Shown here: piece by piece, positions 52,256 through 61,011 of the stretch | Numbering within the stretch: the stretch's first letter is position 1 | How the letters are laid out: each line of letters opens with the position of its first letter | Origin: Pedobacter hartonius | GTDB lineage: Bacteria; Bacteroidota; Bacteroidia; Sphingobacteriales; Sphingobacteriaceae | Assembly (NCBI RefSeq): GCF_900107535.1 | Contig: NZ_FNRA01000014.1 | Span: forward strand, 88,511-152,510 | Direction: 5' to 3' | Length of the DNA stretch: 64,000 bases | The notes under the pieces: model-generated | Database searches by the model: none | What the model saw: only the letters and a program-made list of their open reading frames with translations | Told to the model about the DNA's origin: nothing | Position numbers and translations under genes: made by a program

Positions 52256-54425
52256 GCAGGGAGTTTTCCAGTGCATCAGCAATACGGTCCAGCAGGTTTT
52301 GCTCGGAGAATGGTTTCAGCACCACGCCGTTAATTCCTCCATGCAGGTATTTATCACGGTCCTCCTTTAACACATTGGCTGTCAAGGCCAGTATCGGAAC
52401 CGAGGCCTTACTGCTTTCAGGGTACCCGCGGACAAGTCCGGAAAATTCTACCCCGCCCATTTCGGGCATTTCAATATCGGTAAGTATAATATCGTAGCGA
52501 TTGGCTTCAAAAAGCAAAAAAGCTTCCCTGCCGTTTTCTGCGATATCGCAGGCAACGCCCCATTTCCTCAGGATGGTAGTAAGCAGCAGTATATTCAGCT
52601 TGTTGTCTTCCGCGACTAAAACGTATTTTCCATTCAATGAAGCGTGTCTTACAGGGTCATCCGTAGCTTCCTTTACCAGGCAGTCCGTTGCCTCAACCAC
52701 CTGGAAAGGCAGGTGGAATTCAAACACGGACCCTTTACCGGGTTCACTTGCCGCCATGATCTTTCCGCCCTGCATCTCCACTATCTTTTTGGATATCGCC
52801 AGCCCCAGGCCGGTACCCTTCTGCGATGCCTTTTCCTGTGCGGAAACCACCTGTGCAAATTCCCCGAAGATCAGCGGGAGGTTCTCCCTGCTGATGCCTA
52901 CCCCGGTATCCTGAACTACAACATGCAAGATCCTGAAGCCCTTCTCCCCTTCCGTAACAAAGGCCTTCAGCACCACTTTACCTATTGTAGTAAACTTAAT
53001 GGCATTGCTCACCAGGTTAATGATTACCTGCTTGAGCCTGAACACATCCCCTTTCAGGCACACATCTTGTCTCAGGTCAAATTCCTTCTCCATCCCTATC
53101 CCCTTGTGGTCTGCCTGGATGCTCAGGCCCATAAAAACTTCTTCCAGGGTAGCATGGGGATGAAAAGGCGCATGTTCAAAACTCATCTTTCCGGTTTCAA
53201 ACTTCGAAAAATCAAGGATCTCATTCACCACCTCCAGCAACAGCTTTGAGGAGCTGCTGATTGCACCCAGCTGTTCTTTCTGCACGTCGTCCAGCCTGCT
53301 CTGGCTCAGCTGTTCCGAAAATCCGATCACCGAATTGAGAGGTGTGCGGATCTCATGGCTCATACTGGCCAGGAAAGCACTCTTTGACCTGGCATATTCT
53401 TCGGCATTCAAACTGTAGCTGATGATATCCTCCTCGTTCCTGAAGATTTTCCAGATATTATATAAAATAATGATCACCAGCGATGTCAGAAAGAGAAATA
53501 TCACCCAGGATAACCTTTTAAATTTAAAGACGATATCCTGAAGGCTATCATTCAGGTCGTTCTTTCCGTTTGTAATATAATGCTGTTCTGCAAGTTTATA
53601 TTTTTTGAGGCTCGTGATGATCTGTTCTATCAGTCCGGCATTGATCCTGATAATCTCCTGTTCCGATGCCCTCAACTGGCCGTCAGTCCTGTAGATTTGA
53701 TCAAAATGTTTTCTCGAAACCACTGTCCCGTTGGGGATAATGGTGGTCCTCACCACCTTTGTAGCGATCTTTTTCTCCACCACCGTTGGCGATTTCTTTT
53801 CTTCCAGGGCTTCCCTGAATGACGCATCCGATTTCTTTGCCGAAAAGGCCTCAAACACACGTGCAAAAAACTTCTTTTTGGGCAAATTCTCTTTGGGTAC
53901 GGTTTTGATCGTATCAATCTTCACCTCACTGATGTATTTGCTCACCACCGGCACCTTCATCGGCATTGCCGCGGCGTGTTCTATGATTACGTTCATCCTG
54001 CCGGCAGAGCGCATCAGGGAGTCCGACAAAAACCTGAGCCTGGTGTAGTTTTCCGTTTTGGCGGTCTTTTCCATCATCAGGTGTTTAAAATTCCTTGCGG
54101 GGATAGCAGAGCGGTCGTTCACGTTTAGCTGGGCAATCACCTGGTTCACGAATTTGATCTCGGCAGAGAACCTGTTAAAATACTTATTATCAGAGGTCAA
54201 AGCATATAGTCTGCTATTGTTATCAGCACTGTATAAACTGATTAAACAATTATCAATCATCGCTGCGCTCTCTCTTGCCAGGATCATCTGGTGTATATTA
54301 TACCGTACGCTTTCCGCCCTGCGATAATACAGGTACAGGTAAAACGAACTGATAAATAATACAACAATAAGAGAAACAATTAAAGCATAACGTAATATGG
54401 GAATCTTTCTAACCGTTGAGATCAT
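52236..54425 (-). CDS. Hybrid histidine kinase with C-terminal receiver
   Basis: The 729-residue membrane kinase has an N-terminal helix (ALIVSLIVVLFISSFYLYLY), a periplasmic region of about 270 residues rich in Lys, a second helix (VIFLFLTSLVIIILYNIWKI, about 307-330), HisKA (LASMSHEIRTPLNSVIGFSE), HATPase (VVQDTGVGISRENLP; GTGLGLAISKKI) and a receiver with D in IILTDIEMPEMGGVEFSG. No Hpt domain is visible. It is convergent with the phytochrome gene with a 20-base overlap. No response regulator with DNA-binding output is next to it. Confidence 0.9.
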   Translation of the reverse strand: MISTVRKIPILRYALIVSLIVVLFISSFYLYLYYRRAESVRYNIHQMILARESAAMIDNCLISLYSADNNSRLYALTSDNKYFNRFSAEIKFVNQVIAQLNVNDRSAIPARNFKHLMMEKTAKTENYTRLRFLSDSLMRSAGRMNVIIEHAAAMPMKVPVVSKYISEVKIDTIKTVPKENLPKKKFFARVFEAFSAKKSDASFREALEEKKSPTVVEKKIATKVVRTTIIPNGTVVSRKHFDQIYRTDGQLRASEQEIIRINAGLIEQIITSLKKYKLAEQHYITNGKNDLNDSLQDIVFKFKRLSWVIFLFLTSLVIIILYNIWKIFRNEEDIISYSLNAEEYARSKSAFLASMSHEIRTPLNSVIGFSEQLSQSRLDDVQKEQLGAISSSSKLLLEVVNEILDFSKFETGKMSFEHAPFHPHATLEEVFMGLSIQADHKGIGMEKEFDLRQDVCLKGDVFRLKQVIINLVSNAIKFTTIGKVVLKAFVTEGEKGFRILHVVVQDTGVGISRENLPLIFGEFAQVVSAQEKASQKGTGLGLAISKKIVEMQGGKIMAASEPGKGSVFEFHLPFQVVEATDCLVKEATDDPVRHASLNGKYVLVAEDNKLNILLLTTILRKWGVACDIAENGREAFLLFEANRYDIILTDIEMPEMGGVEFSGLVRGYPESSKASVPILALTANVLKEDRDKYLHGGINGVVLKPFSEQNLLDRIADALENSLLMDEPV

Positions 54426-54774
54426 ATGAGCAGCATATTTATATAAAACTGAAGGGGAAGAGGCGTATTAATAAATTTCAGTCACCAGGGGTTTGCAAGG
54501 AAAATGCCAACACTGTAAAAATACGGATTTGTCCCCGGCCAATTCCTGTCAACTGCGGGCAAACTATCAATTAATAAGACGTTCCGATGGGTTAAGAAAA
54601 ACAAAAGATATCAGACGTAAACCAGCTGATTGCTAGTTAAAAAGGTCAGTGCGCTACTTAAAAGATTCAATAAAAAACAACAACAATGAATATTCCCGCT
54701 TTGTTTGTTTTTCTGAAGCAGTTTTTAAAATTTTAATTAGCAGACCGTTTACAATGCCGTACAGCCGGAAGATT
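54426..54774. other. Intergenic region
   Basis: This 349-base region lies between the start of the hybrid kinase and the end of the AI-2E gene, both on the minus strand. It must hold the kinase promoter. The + frame from 54649 is a chance frame. I see no RNA gene or repeat here. Confidence 0.5.
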
Positions 54775-55890
54775 TCAGACCTTCGAGATGATCTTTTCAG
54801 CTACGGAGTCCTTATTCTTCTTCCAGAACGGGCGCTTGCGCCGCTCATCTTCAGAGGGCTCATCACCCAATAATTTGCCCCAGGGCTTCAGCTCATTGAT
54901 CCTGTCAAAGATGATCTTCAGGATAGCCACAAAAGGAATGGAAAGAAACATGCCGGAAACTCCCCACAGGGCATTTCCCAGCAATACGATCAGGATGGAT
55001 ACCAGGGCGTTGATCTGCACCTTTGAAGACACAATATTTGGTACCAGGAAATTATTATCGATAAACTGGATGACGGCATAAGCGCCTACTATCCCCAGCT
55101 GTGTAGTATATCCATCTTTTGTTACTGTAGCCATCAGCACCGGCAGCAGGATTGCAACAATTCCGCCTATATAAGGGATCATATTTAAGATGGCTCCGAT
55201 CACCCCAAAGAGGATGGCATATTTGACCCCCAGAAGCAGCAGTGCCGTAGAGTTCATCACGGCTACAATCCCAGCTTCGATCAGCAGTCCCACCATATAA
55301 CTCTGGATGGCAAGTTTGGTTTCGCTGAGTACGTCGGCCACCTTCTCAGAATTCTCCTCTGCAAAGACTTCATACAGAAAGTTCAGCATCTTGGTTTTGT
55401 ACCACAGATAGAGGAACACATACACAGGGATGAGGAATACCACGCCCAGTATTCCTATGGCGGTACCGAGCGTATGCCCTACCAGGGCCTTGCTGTTATT
55501 GACCGCCTCATTGATCAGCTGCACCTGTTTCTGAATGCTGATGCCAAAATCCTTCTGCAGCCAGTTCTGAAACATCACCAGCAGCTGGTTGAACTTCTGC
55601 GACAGCATCGGGAAGCTCTCCCCAAACTGGGCAATCTGGGTAGAGAGAAAATACACCACCGCCACGATCAGCACCAATGCGATAAACATTGACAATATGA
55701 TAGCCAGCATTTTTGGCATTTTTCTTTTCTGAAACCTGTTCACCAGCGGGTTCAGCAGAATGGCGATAATCAGCGCAAAGGCCAGTGGCGTAAGAATATC
55801 CCTGAGATTACTCAAAGTATAAGTCAGCAATATCAGGCCGAAAAGCACTACCGTGCTTTTCATGTAAAAAGGATATTCTTTAACGGGCAT
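54775..55890 (-). CDS. AI-2E family (PerM-like) membrane transporter
   Basis: The 371-residue protein has the AI-2E family helices (STVVLFGLILLTYTLSNLRD; LAFALIIAILLNPLVNRFQK), a long central soluble loop (LPMLSQKFNQLLVMFQNWLQ) and the second helix block (VIGAILNMIPYIGGIVAILL, LFLSIPFVAILKIIFDRINE). Members transport autoinducer-2, sodium or other solutes; sequence alone does not decide. A lysine-rich tail follows. It stands alone, with a 69-base gap to the carbonic anhydrase. Confidence 0.88.
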   Translation of the reverse strand: MPVKEYPFYMKSTVVLFGLILLTYTLSNLRDILTPLAFALIIAILLNPLVNRFQKRKMPKMLAIILSMFIALVLIVAVVYFLSTQIAQFGESFPMLSQKFNQLLVMFQNWLQKDFGISIQKQVQLINEAVNNSKALVGHTLGTAIGILGVVFLIPVYVFLYLWYKTKMLNFLYEVFAEENSEKVADVLSETKLAIQSYMVGLLIEAGIVAVMNSTALLLLGVKYAILFGVIGAILNMIPYIGGIVAILLPVLMATVTKDGYTTQLGIVGAYAVIQFIDNNFLVPNIVSSKVQINALVSILIVLLGNALWGVSGMFLSIPFVAILKIIFDRINELKPWGKLLGDEPSEDERRKRPFWKKNKDSVAEKIISKV

Positions 55891-55959
55891 ATCAGTTATA
55901 TATTGTTGGATAACAGCTTCTCTCAGAAATTGTTTCAGCCCTGCCCAAATGTATTTTAT

Positions 55960-56625
55960 CTACAGTTTATCCATCTTAAATACTGATGTAATATGGTCAT
56001 TTGAAGTGCTTGTTACCTGCAAATCGTTGATGAGTCCTGTTTCCAGACTATATACCCAGCCATTCACGCTCAATTTCTTTCCGTTTGCCCAGCGGTTCTG
56101 CACGATGGAAGTTTTTGTCAGGTTGAAAACCCCTTCTATCACGTTCAGTTCGACCAGCTTGTCAAAACGTTCCTTCTCATCTTCTATCGCATCCAGCGTT
56201 GTCGCGTACATGCGGTAAATATCCTTGATATTCCTCAGCCAGTTATCGATGATCCCGAACTGCTTATTTCCCAGTGCTGCCTGCACACCGCCGCAACCAT
56301 AATGGCCAACAACGATCACATGCTCAACTTCCAGTACATTCACTGCATAATCCAGCACGCTCAGCATATTCATATCCGTATGTACCACCACATTCGCAAT
56401 GTTACGGTGAACAAAGATATCCCCCGGAAGCGTATTGGTGATCTGGTTTGCAGGCACCCGGCTGTCCGAACAGCCTATCCACAATATCGGAGGTTTCTGC
56501 CCTGCTGATAGTCTGTCAAAATAAGTAGGGTCTTCGGCTAATGTTTCGGCTACCCAATCCTTATTACCTTTTAAAAGACCTTCGTAAGTAATCTGCTCGC
56601 TGTGATGTTCGATTTTTGCACACAT
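55960..56625 (-). CDS. Beta-class carbonic anhydrase
   Basis: The zinc enzyme interconverts CO2 and bicarbonate. The 221-residue product from ATG 56625 (MCAKIEHHSEQITYEGLLKG) has the metal ligands and catalytic pair in LWIGCSDSRVPANQI and VVGHYGCGGVQAAL, and the typical PGDIFVHRNIANVV stretch. It ends with WVYSLETGLINDL, as in plant-type beta enzymes. The extended frame to 56697 is not needed. Confidence 0.94.
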   Translation of the reverse strand: MCAKIEHHSEQITYEGLLKGNKDWVAETLAEDPTYFDRLSAGQKPPILWIGCSDSRVPANQITNTLPGDIFVHRNIANVVVHTDMNMLSVLDYAVNVLEVEHVIVVGHYGCGGVQAALGNKQFGIIDNWLRNIKDIYRMYATTLDAIEDEKERFDKLVELNVIEGVFNLTKTSIVQNRWANGKKLSVNGWVYSLETGLINDLQVTSTSNDHITSVFKMDKL

Positions 56626-56736
56626 AAATTTAGTATTAACAGGCTCCAAGGTAATTATTATCTGTCGATTTCTAAGCCTAAGCGAAAAGTTTAGCACTCG
56701 AAAAAGGAATTAACCCCACCCTGCAAGGGCTGCCCC

Positions 56737-56973
56737 CTACCCCTTCTTCGGCCTCACATTCCCAATTACTACTTCATCCTCAAAAATATATATCGTCCTT
56801 GAATTAAACGGCCATAATGGTTTATCCTTCGCGTTCTCCAGTTTAATAAAACTCTTTGCGTCATCCAGTGAACTGATCGAGCTCTGCTTTCCAAAAGGCA
56901 GCAAAACATATTCGTCATAAAACCCACTGAAGTTCTCTTCATGACCTGGTTCAACATAACCTATTGTTATCAT
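56737..56973 (-). CDS. Small hypothetical protein
   Basis: A 78-residue acidic/aromatic protein without signal: MITIGYVEPGHEENFSGFYD at the start, and TIYIFEDEVVIGNVRPKKG at the end. It reads as a compact beta-type domain. No family is recognised. The start may have an alternative at 56957 in another frame, but this frame has the better composition. Confidence 0.5.
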   Translation of the reverse strand: MITIGYVEPGHEENFSGFYDEYVLLPFGKQSSISSLDDAKSFIKLENAKDKPLWPFNSRTIYIFEDEVVIGNVRPKKG

Positions 56974-57050
56974 CTTATTGATTTTTAAATGTGTACGAAT
57001 ATACCCAATTAAAGCCAGAGTTAATTTTCTGTTAACAGAAGATGCAACAA

Positions 57051-58442
57051 TCAGTTCTTCAGCCCCGGCTTCCTGAACAGAAACGAGAACAGTATCCTGG
57101 CACTCAGAATCCTGCCACTTTGAATAAAGTTCTGCATAATCAGATAACGGCTTTTCAGGTACAGGCGGGTCCAGGTGAAGATACTCAGGAACAGGATTGC
57201 CGCGACGGTCTCCAGGTAGATATGAAAAAATACTGCTGAAAAAAGGATATACAGGTAAAAAAACAGCCAGTCAAATTCAGAGGGAAGCTGAAGGCCATAA
57301 AATTTGATCCTGTCATTCAGTGGCTGAATATATGTCTTAAAAAGGTCAGGATGGTAGAACTTCCTGAAGAACAGCAAGGTGAGAAAGGAGATGGTCAGCA
57401 ATAACCAGCCTGTGCTGATCATATTTTCCTTTTGCTGAAGGAATAGATAGATATCAAAGATGATCATTGGGCCGGGTTTCCCGCCAAAGGTTGTCTGATG
57501 GGCGTCCTGTTCAAAATTACCTATCACAATAAACTTCTTGTAATGCAGCTGGTCCATCATGCCGTTCAGGTTTTTCTTTGCGGAGCTGATCACCTTTTGT
57601 ATGGGGATCACCTGGTCTTCGTAAACTGCTTTGGGTACCGTTCGGCCGAGTTCTTCGGTGATGGGAATGGTATTGAAATACCAGTCATTACCGATTTTAA
57701 GGGCATCCCCCCAGCAGAAGGCCGATGTAGTATTTACCCTTTCATACATCAGGAGCGGCAGCGTTTTGATATTTTTTTCATCCGTCAGATGAAATTTATA
57801 GAGGGAATTTGAAAAGATTAGGAAAGGTTCCCTTATCCGCTGGAAGCCTGTTGTGGCGCTCGTTCCGGCTTTCAGTACATTTCGTGTAATATCGCCATGC
57901 CAGTTTGTTTTCACCGTTGACAGCAGGTTTGGAAACCCGGCCATCGACGACTGCAGCGACCAGTCCCGTTCAGAGGAAATATCGAAATACAGGTCACATA
58001 CGATGATCTGCTCTGGGTTCATATTCCGGTGGAGCATGCGGAACAGCGTATCCAGCCTGGCCCGGTTGGCAATCACGTGCGTACCGTACTGATCTTCTAC
58101 TATGGCGCTGCTGCGCGACACATCGATGAACATCACATCATTCATGTCATAGGGCAGGTTTTCCTTTGGTGAAAAAAGATTGGCTAGTTTTACCGATGCT
58201 TTTGCAAAGGTTTCCTCACCAATAAAATTCATGGGCATGTTCATCCAGCAATACATCGCAATAAGCAGCAGCAGGGCCGCAGAGATGGAAGTAAGTAACT
58301 TTTCGAAAAAATTCAGATGTTTATAGACAATGGATAGAAGAGCACGCAATACAACAAATTTCTTAGGTTGACAACAGGAACTAAAGTAATCAAGAAATAT
58401 GTATATTCCTAAAAAATAGAAATTTACTTCATATTTTTTCAT
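57051..58442 (-). CDS. CHASE2-like membrane sensor protein without output domain
   Basis: The roughly 463-residue protein has an N-terminal helix (LTSISAALLLLIAMYCWM), a large extracytoplasmic domain of about 260 residues in CHASE2 style (MNDVMFIDVSRSSAIVEDQY; IIVCDLYFDISSERDW), and three C-terminal helices (GWLLLTISFLTLLFF; WLFFYLYILFSAVFFHIYLE; VAAILFLSIFTWTRLYLKSR). CHASE2 proteins usually carry a kinase, cyclase or other output after these helices, and none follows here. A start at 58511 would overlap the LuxR gene by 26 bases, so I used Met 58442. It follows the LuxR regulator, so that may be its partner. Confidence 0.7.
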   Translation of the reverse strand: MKKYEVNFYFLGIYIFLDYFSSCCQPKKFVVLRALLSIVYKHLNFFEKLLTSISAALLLLIAMYCWMNMPMNFIGEETFAKASVKLANLFSPKENLPYDMNDVMFIDVSRSSAIVEDQYGTHVIANRARLDTLFRMLHRNMNPEQIIVCDLYFDISSERDWSLQSSMAGFPNLLSTVKTNWHGDITRNVLKAGTSATTGFQRIREPFLIFSNSLYKFHLTDEKNIKTLPLLMYERVNTTSAFCWGDALKIGNDWYFNTIPITEELGRTVPKAVYEDQVIPIQKVISSAKKNLNGMMDQLHYKKFIVIGNFEQDAHQTTFGGKPGPMIIFDIYLFLQQKENMISTGWLLLTISFLTLLFFRKFYHPDLFKTYIQPLNDRIKFYGLQLPSEFDWLFFYLYILFSAVFFHIYLETVAAILFLSIFTWTRLYLKSRYLIMQNFIQSGRILSARILFSFLFRKPGLKN

Positions 58443-58485
58443 AACCACATAAATATCCTGCTTAAAGAAAGACCTGTTTTTAATA

Positions 58486-59286
58486 TCAGATGATCCCATT
58501 CCGGATCGCAAAGCTCACCAGTGCCGTAGCATTGGGTTTATTGCTTTTTTCCTGCATGCTCCGCCGGTGGTTGATTACCGTATGCTCGCTGATGTTCAGC
58601 TTTTCCGCAATCATCTTGCTGCTAAAGCCGTCCGCCATCCATAACAGCACTTCCTTTTCACGTTTGGAAAACAGTTTATCTTCCTCATTCAGATAATACA
58701 CCTTCCTGTCTACCAGCCGCTGTTCTACCAGCCCGTTGATGCAGATCTTATCGATGCTCTGGATGATCCTCTTGCCGGTATGGTGGTCGTTCAGGGGCGT
58801 CAGCATTCCCATGCTGAAAACCGGGTTACCCAGTGCGTCAGGGACGAAACAATTGCGCTGCAGGAAGTTCTCATACCTGCCGGCAGCGTTCCGCAGGCAT
58901 AAGTTATACGTAAACAGGTAGCTGTTCTGCTCCTGGGGTTTGACGCCATCCAGGAACTCCAGCCGCTCCGGGAATACCTCCTCATTGAATAAACGCAGGT
59001 GATCGGGATGGTAAATATCCAGCATATGGCTGATGCCGCCTTCCAGAAAAGCCGCGGCGTGGTAGCCAGCGAAATTCCCTGACATCCTGGTGTAGGCACA
59101 CTTCCGGTAATCCAGTAAATAAATTAAAGGTGTGCAGTGCCTGAAAAACGAATTAGCAAAACTGTCAGTCCTGAAAAACTCCTTGAAACAGCCGAGCTGC
59201 AGGAGTTCCTGTCCGCTCGAATTACCCTTCACCCTATCCAGATAATTCAGCCATGTGTTTTTTCGTTTTGAGAGCGATTTCAGCAT
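58486..59286 (-). CDS. PAS-LuxR transcription regulator
   Basis: The 266-residue regulator has a PAS-like N-terminal sensor (HCTPLIYLLDYRKCAYTRMS, SFRYxxxx-type strands, GNPVFSMGMLTPLND) and a C-terminal LuxR-type helix-turn-helix (FSKREKEVLLWMADGFSSKM, IAEKLNISEHTVINHRRSM). No phosphoacceptor domain is present, so it probably binds a ligand or a partner protein. It is upstream of the CHASE2-like gene on the same strand. A 640-base region without a long ORF lies upstream and contains the ncRNA candidate. Confidence 0.88.
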   Translation of the reverse strand: MLKSLSKRKNTWLNYLDRVKGNSSGQELLQLGCFKEFFRTDSFANSFFRHCTPLIYLLDYRKCAYTRMSGNFAGYHAAAFLEGGISHMLDIYHPDHLRLFNEEVFPERLEFLDGVKPQEQNSYLFTYNLCLRNAAGRYENFLQRNCFVPDALGNPVFSMGMLTPLNDHHTGKRIIQSIDKICINGLVEQRLVDRKVYYLNEEDKLFSKREKEVLLWMADGFSSKMIAEKLNISEHTVINHRRSMQEKSNKPNATALVSFAIRNGII

Positions 59287-59526
59287 GGTTATCAGTCATA
59301 AAAATGACAAAAAACTAGTATATACAGTTCCGAATTTCTAATTTATTTTTAATAAAACACAAATAAAAAAAGATTTAGTTTGCTGTTTCCTTTTAGCAGA
59401 ACCGCCCGACTAACCTTATCATATGACAGATCCTTCATTTGATATATACCCTTTCTTTCCCATGACGGGTTCAGCTGCAACCTGTGGTATCTAAACTCCA
59501 GCAATATTCCCCCAATAATGGGGATT

Positions 59527-59555
59527 TTGAATTCAACCTTTGGCCCCTACATTTG
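59527..59555 (+). promoter_or_regulatory. Consensus Bacteroidota promoter
   Basis: TTG at 59527-59529 and TACATTTG at 59548-59555, 18 bases apart, match the -33 (TTG) and -7 (TAnnTTTG) elements of Bacteroidota housekeeping promoters. No coding gene follows directly. Confidence 0.6.
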
Positions 59556-59559
59556 CCTG

Positions 59560-59787
59560 TGAGATAATCAATAAATAATGCAAAGCCTGCTGTACCTGAC
59601 CTTACGAGCTGATGCCGCGAATTTTGTTCTTACTAAAGTCATCTAGAGCAGGGTTTATTTTCCAATAGCCGGCGGTTAGTGGTTTTAACAGTTCCGCCGC
59701 CGGTGAACAACCTTTTCAGGGGCAGCGGCTGCATTTTAGTTCAGCGTGAAAAAGGGGGTGTATCATTATGATCACCCTCTTTTTTCA
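59560..59787 (+). ncRNA. Candidate structured small RNA (unassigned)
   Basis: A promoter of exact consensus ends about 5 bases upstream, and a strong terminator closes the region at 59749-59787, giving a transcript of about 230 bases without an ORF of more than 22 codons (one ATG at 59578 reads MQSLLYLTLRADAANFVLTK). Inside is a GC-rich hairpin with arms CCGGCGG (59669-59675) and CCGCCGG (59697-59703). I do not recognise a known RNA family. It could also be a leader or a very small mRNA. Confidence 0.4.
59749..59787 (+). terminator. Terminator of the candidate RNA
   Basis: GGGTGTATCAT pairs with ATGATCACCC (one mismatch), flanked by an A-run (59749-59753) and a T-run (59780-59785), so it can work on either strand. 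Confidence 0.8.
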
Positions 59788-59933
59788 TTGCTCATCTTTT
59801 TCCAATCTCAGTAAAAACACCTAACAACAGGTATTTTTTACCGGGATAAATTCCTCCAGCTTTATAGTAGTCCCATCATTTCCACGCGTTGTTTTTTTAC
59901 AAATCCATTGAATATTATCAACAATTACACGTT

Positions 59934-60253
59934 ATGCTGCCGCTCAAAACTGTGAAGATCAAATATTTTGTAATATCATTCTTAATATGCGTCCTTATTA
60001 ATAAACATATTCCCAGTCTGCATACCTTCCACCCATAAAATTTAACGTGCCCGTTGGTAGCGCGATCAAAAATAAGGGTGGATTAGAAGTTAAGGGAATA
60101 CTTTTACCAACACGAGACACTGTAATTAAGCACGCAACCCTTATGGCACAGCCGGATAACCTTGAAAAAAAAAAGCGTTTTGCCCTGGATATTACCATTA
60201 CGAATAAAGGCACAACCGGAGCCAAAACTAGTTCAGCATTCTGTTGCCGGTAA
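59934..60253 (+). pseudogene. Frameshifted, 3'-truncated secreted protein remnant
   Basis: ATG 59934 reads a signal-peptide-like start (MLPLKTVKIKYFVISFLICV) and stops after 34 codons; shifting the frame near 60000-60010 gives SAYLPPIKFNVPVGSAIKNK and then GILLPTRDTVIKHATLMAQP to a stop at 60251. The second part is protein-like but ends where the PAS gene on the other strand also ends. I infer an exported protein that lost its 3' part and has a frameshift. The family is not recognised. Confidence 0.45.
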
Positions 60254-60899
60254 GGACTACGCCACAGGTTTTGCCAAGGCCATCGCGGAGTGGAGTATAA
60301 CTATAGAGTGTTTCCTCTATTTTTTCTGTATAGGTGGTTCCGTTATGGAAAACATGTTTCAGCGCATCCATGCGAAGTTTCCTTTTGTCATACCAGAGCT
60401 CTAACATCGCGTGATTTACTATTTCCGCCTTCAGGTCATCCCCCTTAAATACGCACATGGGTACCGGGGCAGACATTACCAGCGAGCGCAGATTCCGGTC
60501 GGCCTCTTCCAATGCGTATTTAGCCACTTCCCGTTCTGATACGTCAGTTGCCAAGATGAGTAAAGCCGTTGTATTTTCCTTTTCTCCCGGGATGAGCGTA
60601 TAGCTGTAATCTATGTAGATTGTTTCCAGTCGCCCCGCCCTGTTGATCATTACCTTAGTTCCTGAATCATGGTAATACTTTCCGGTTTTAAAAACATTTC
60701 TGATGAGTTCTGGAAAGGGCTGACTGTGCAGTTCAGGCATAAAATCCAGTAACTTTTTCCCAATCACCTCAGACTCACGGCCCCATAATTTGAGCATAGC
60801 TTCATTCGCCAGGTCAACCTTCAGCGTATCTTCCTCCAGGATTGCAGCGGCAACCGGGGCGTTCTCAAATATTTTTAAATAATTTTCTATCCGATTCAT
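60228..60899 (-). CDS. Two-PAS protein, probably truncated
   Basis: The 223-residue protein has a full PAS (about 8-130; DLANEAMLKLWGRESEVIGK, YSYTLIPGEKENTTALLILA, TDVSEREVAKYAL) and an incomplete second PAS (about 137-223) in which the middle is shortened (MLELWYDKRKLRMDALKHVF); the sequence then stops in GNRMLN. Most relatives continue into more PAS domains and a kinase. It lies 112 bases downstream of the PAS kinase gene on the same strand. I read it as a truncated sensor that may still bind a ligand. Confidence 0.65.
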   Translation of the reverse strand: MNRIENYLKIFENAPVAAAILEEDTLKVDLANEAMLKLWGRESEVIGKKLLDFMPELHSQPFPELIRNVFKTGKYYHDSGTKVMINRAGRLETIYIDYSYTLIPGEKENTTALLILATDVSEREVAKYALEEADRNLRSLVMSAPVPMCVFKGDDLKAEIVNHAMLELWYDKRKLRMDALKHVFHNGTTYTEKIEETLYSYTPLRDGLGKTCGVVLTGNRMLN

Positions 60900-61011
60900 A
60901 TTTAATTTTTTTGTCTAACCACAAATTAGTCCGCATGCCCAATTTAAGAACTTGATGACAATTTGATTACAATATTGTGTAACATTTTGATTGTGAAATA
61001 ATAATTATTTA

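Noticed and set aside
54649..54873. Plus-strand frame over the AI-2E gene's end
   Set aside because: Half of it overlaps the transporter on the other strand and the rest is AT-rich noise.
57042..57239. Plus-strand 65-codon frame
   Set aside because: Antisense to the C-terminal helices of the CHASE2-like protein; no family resemblance.
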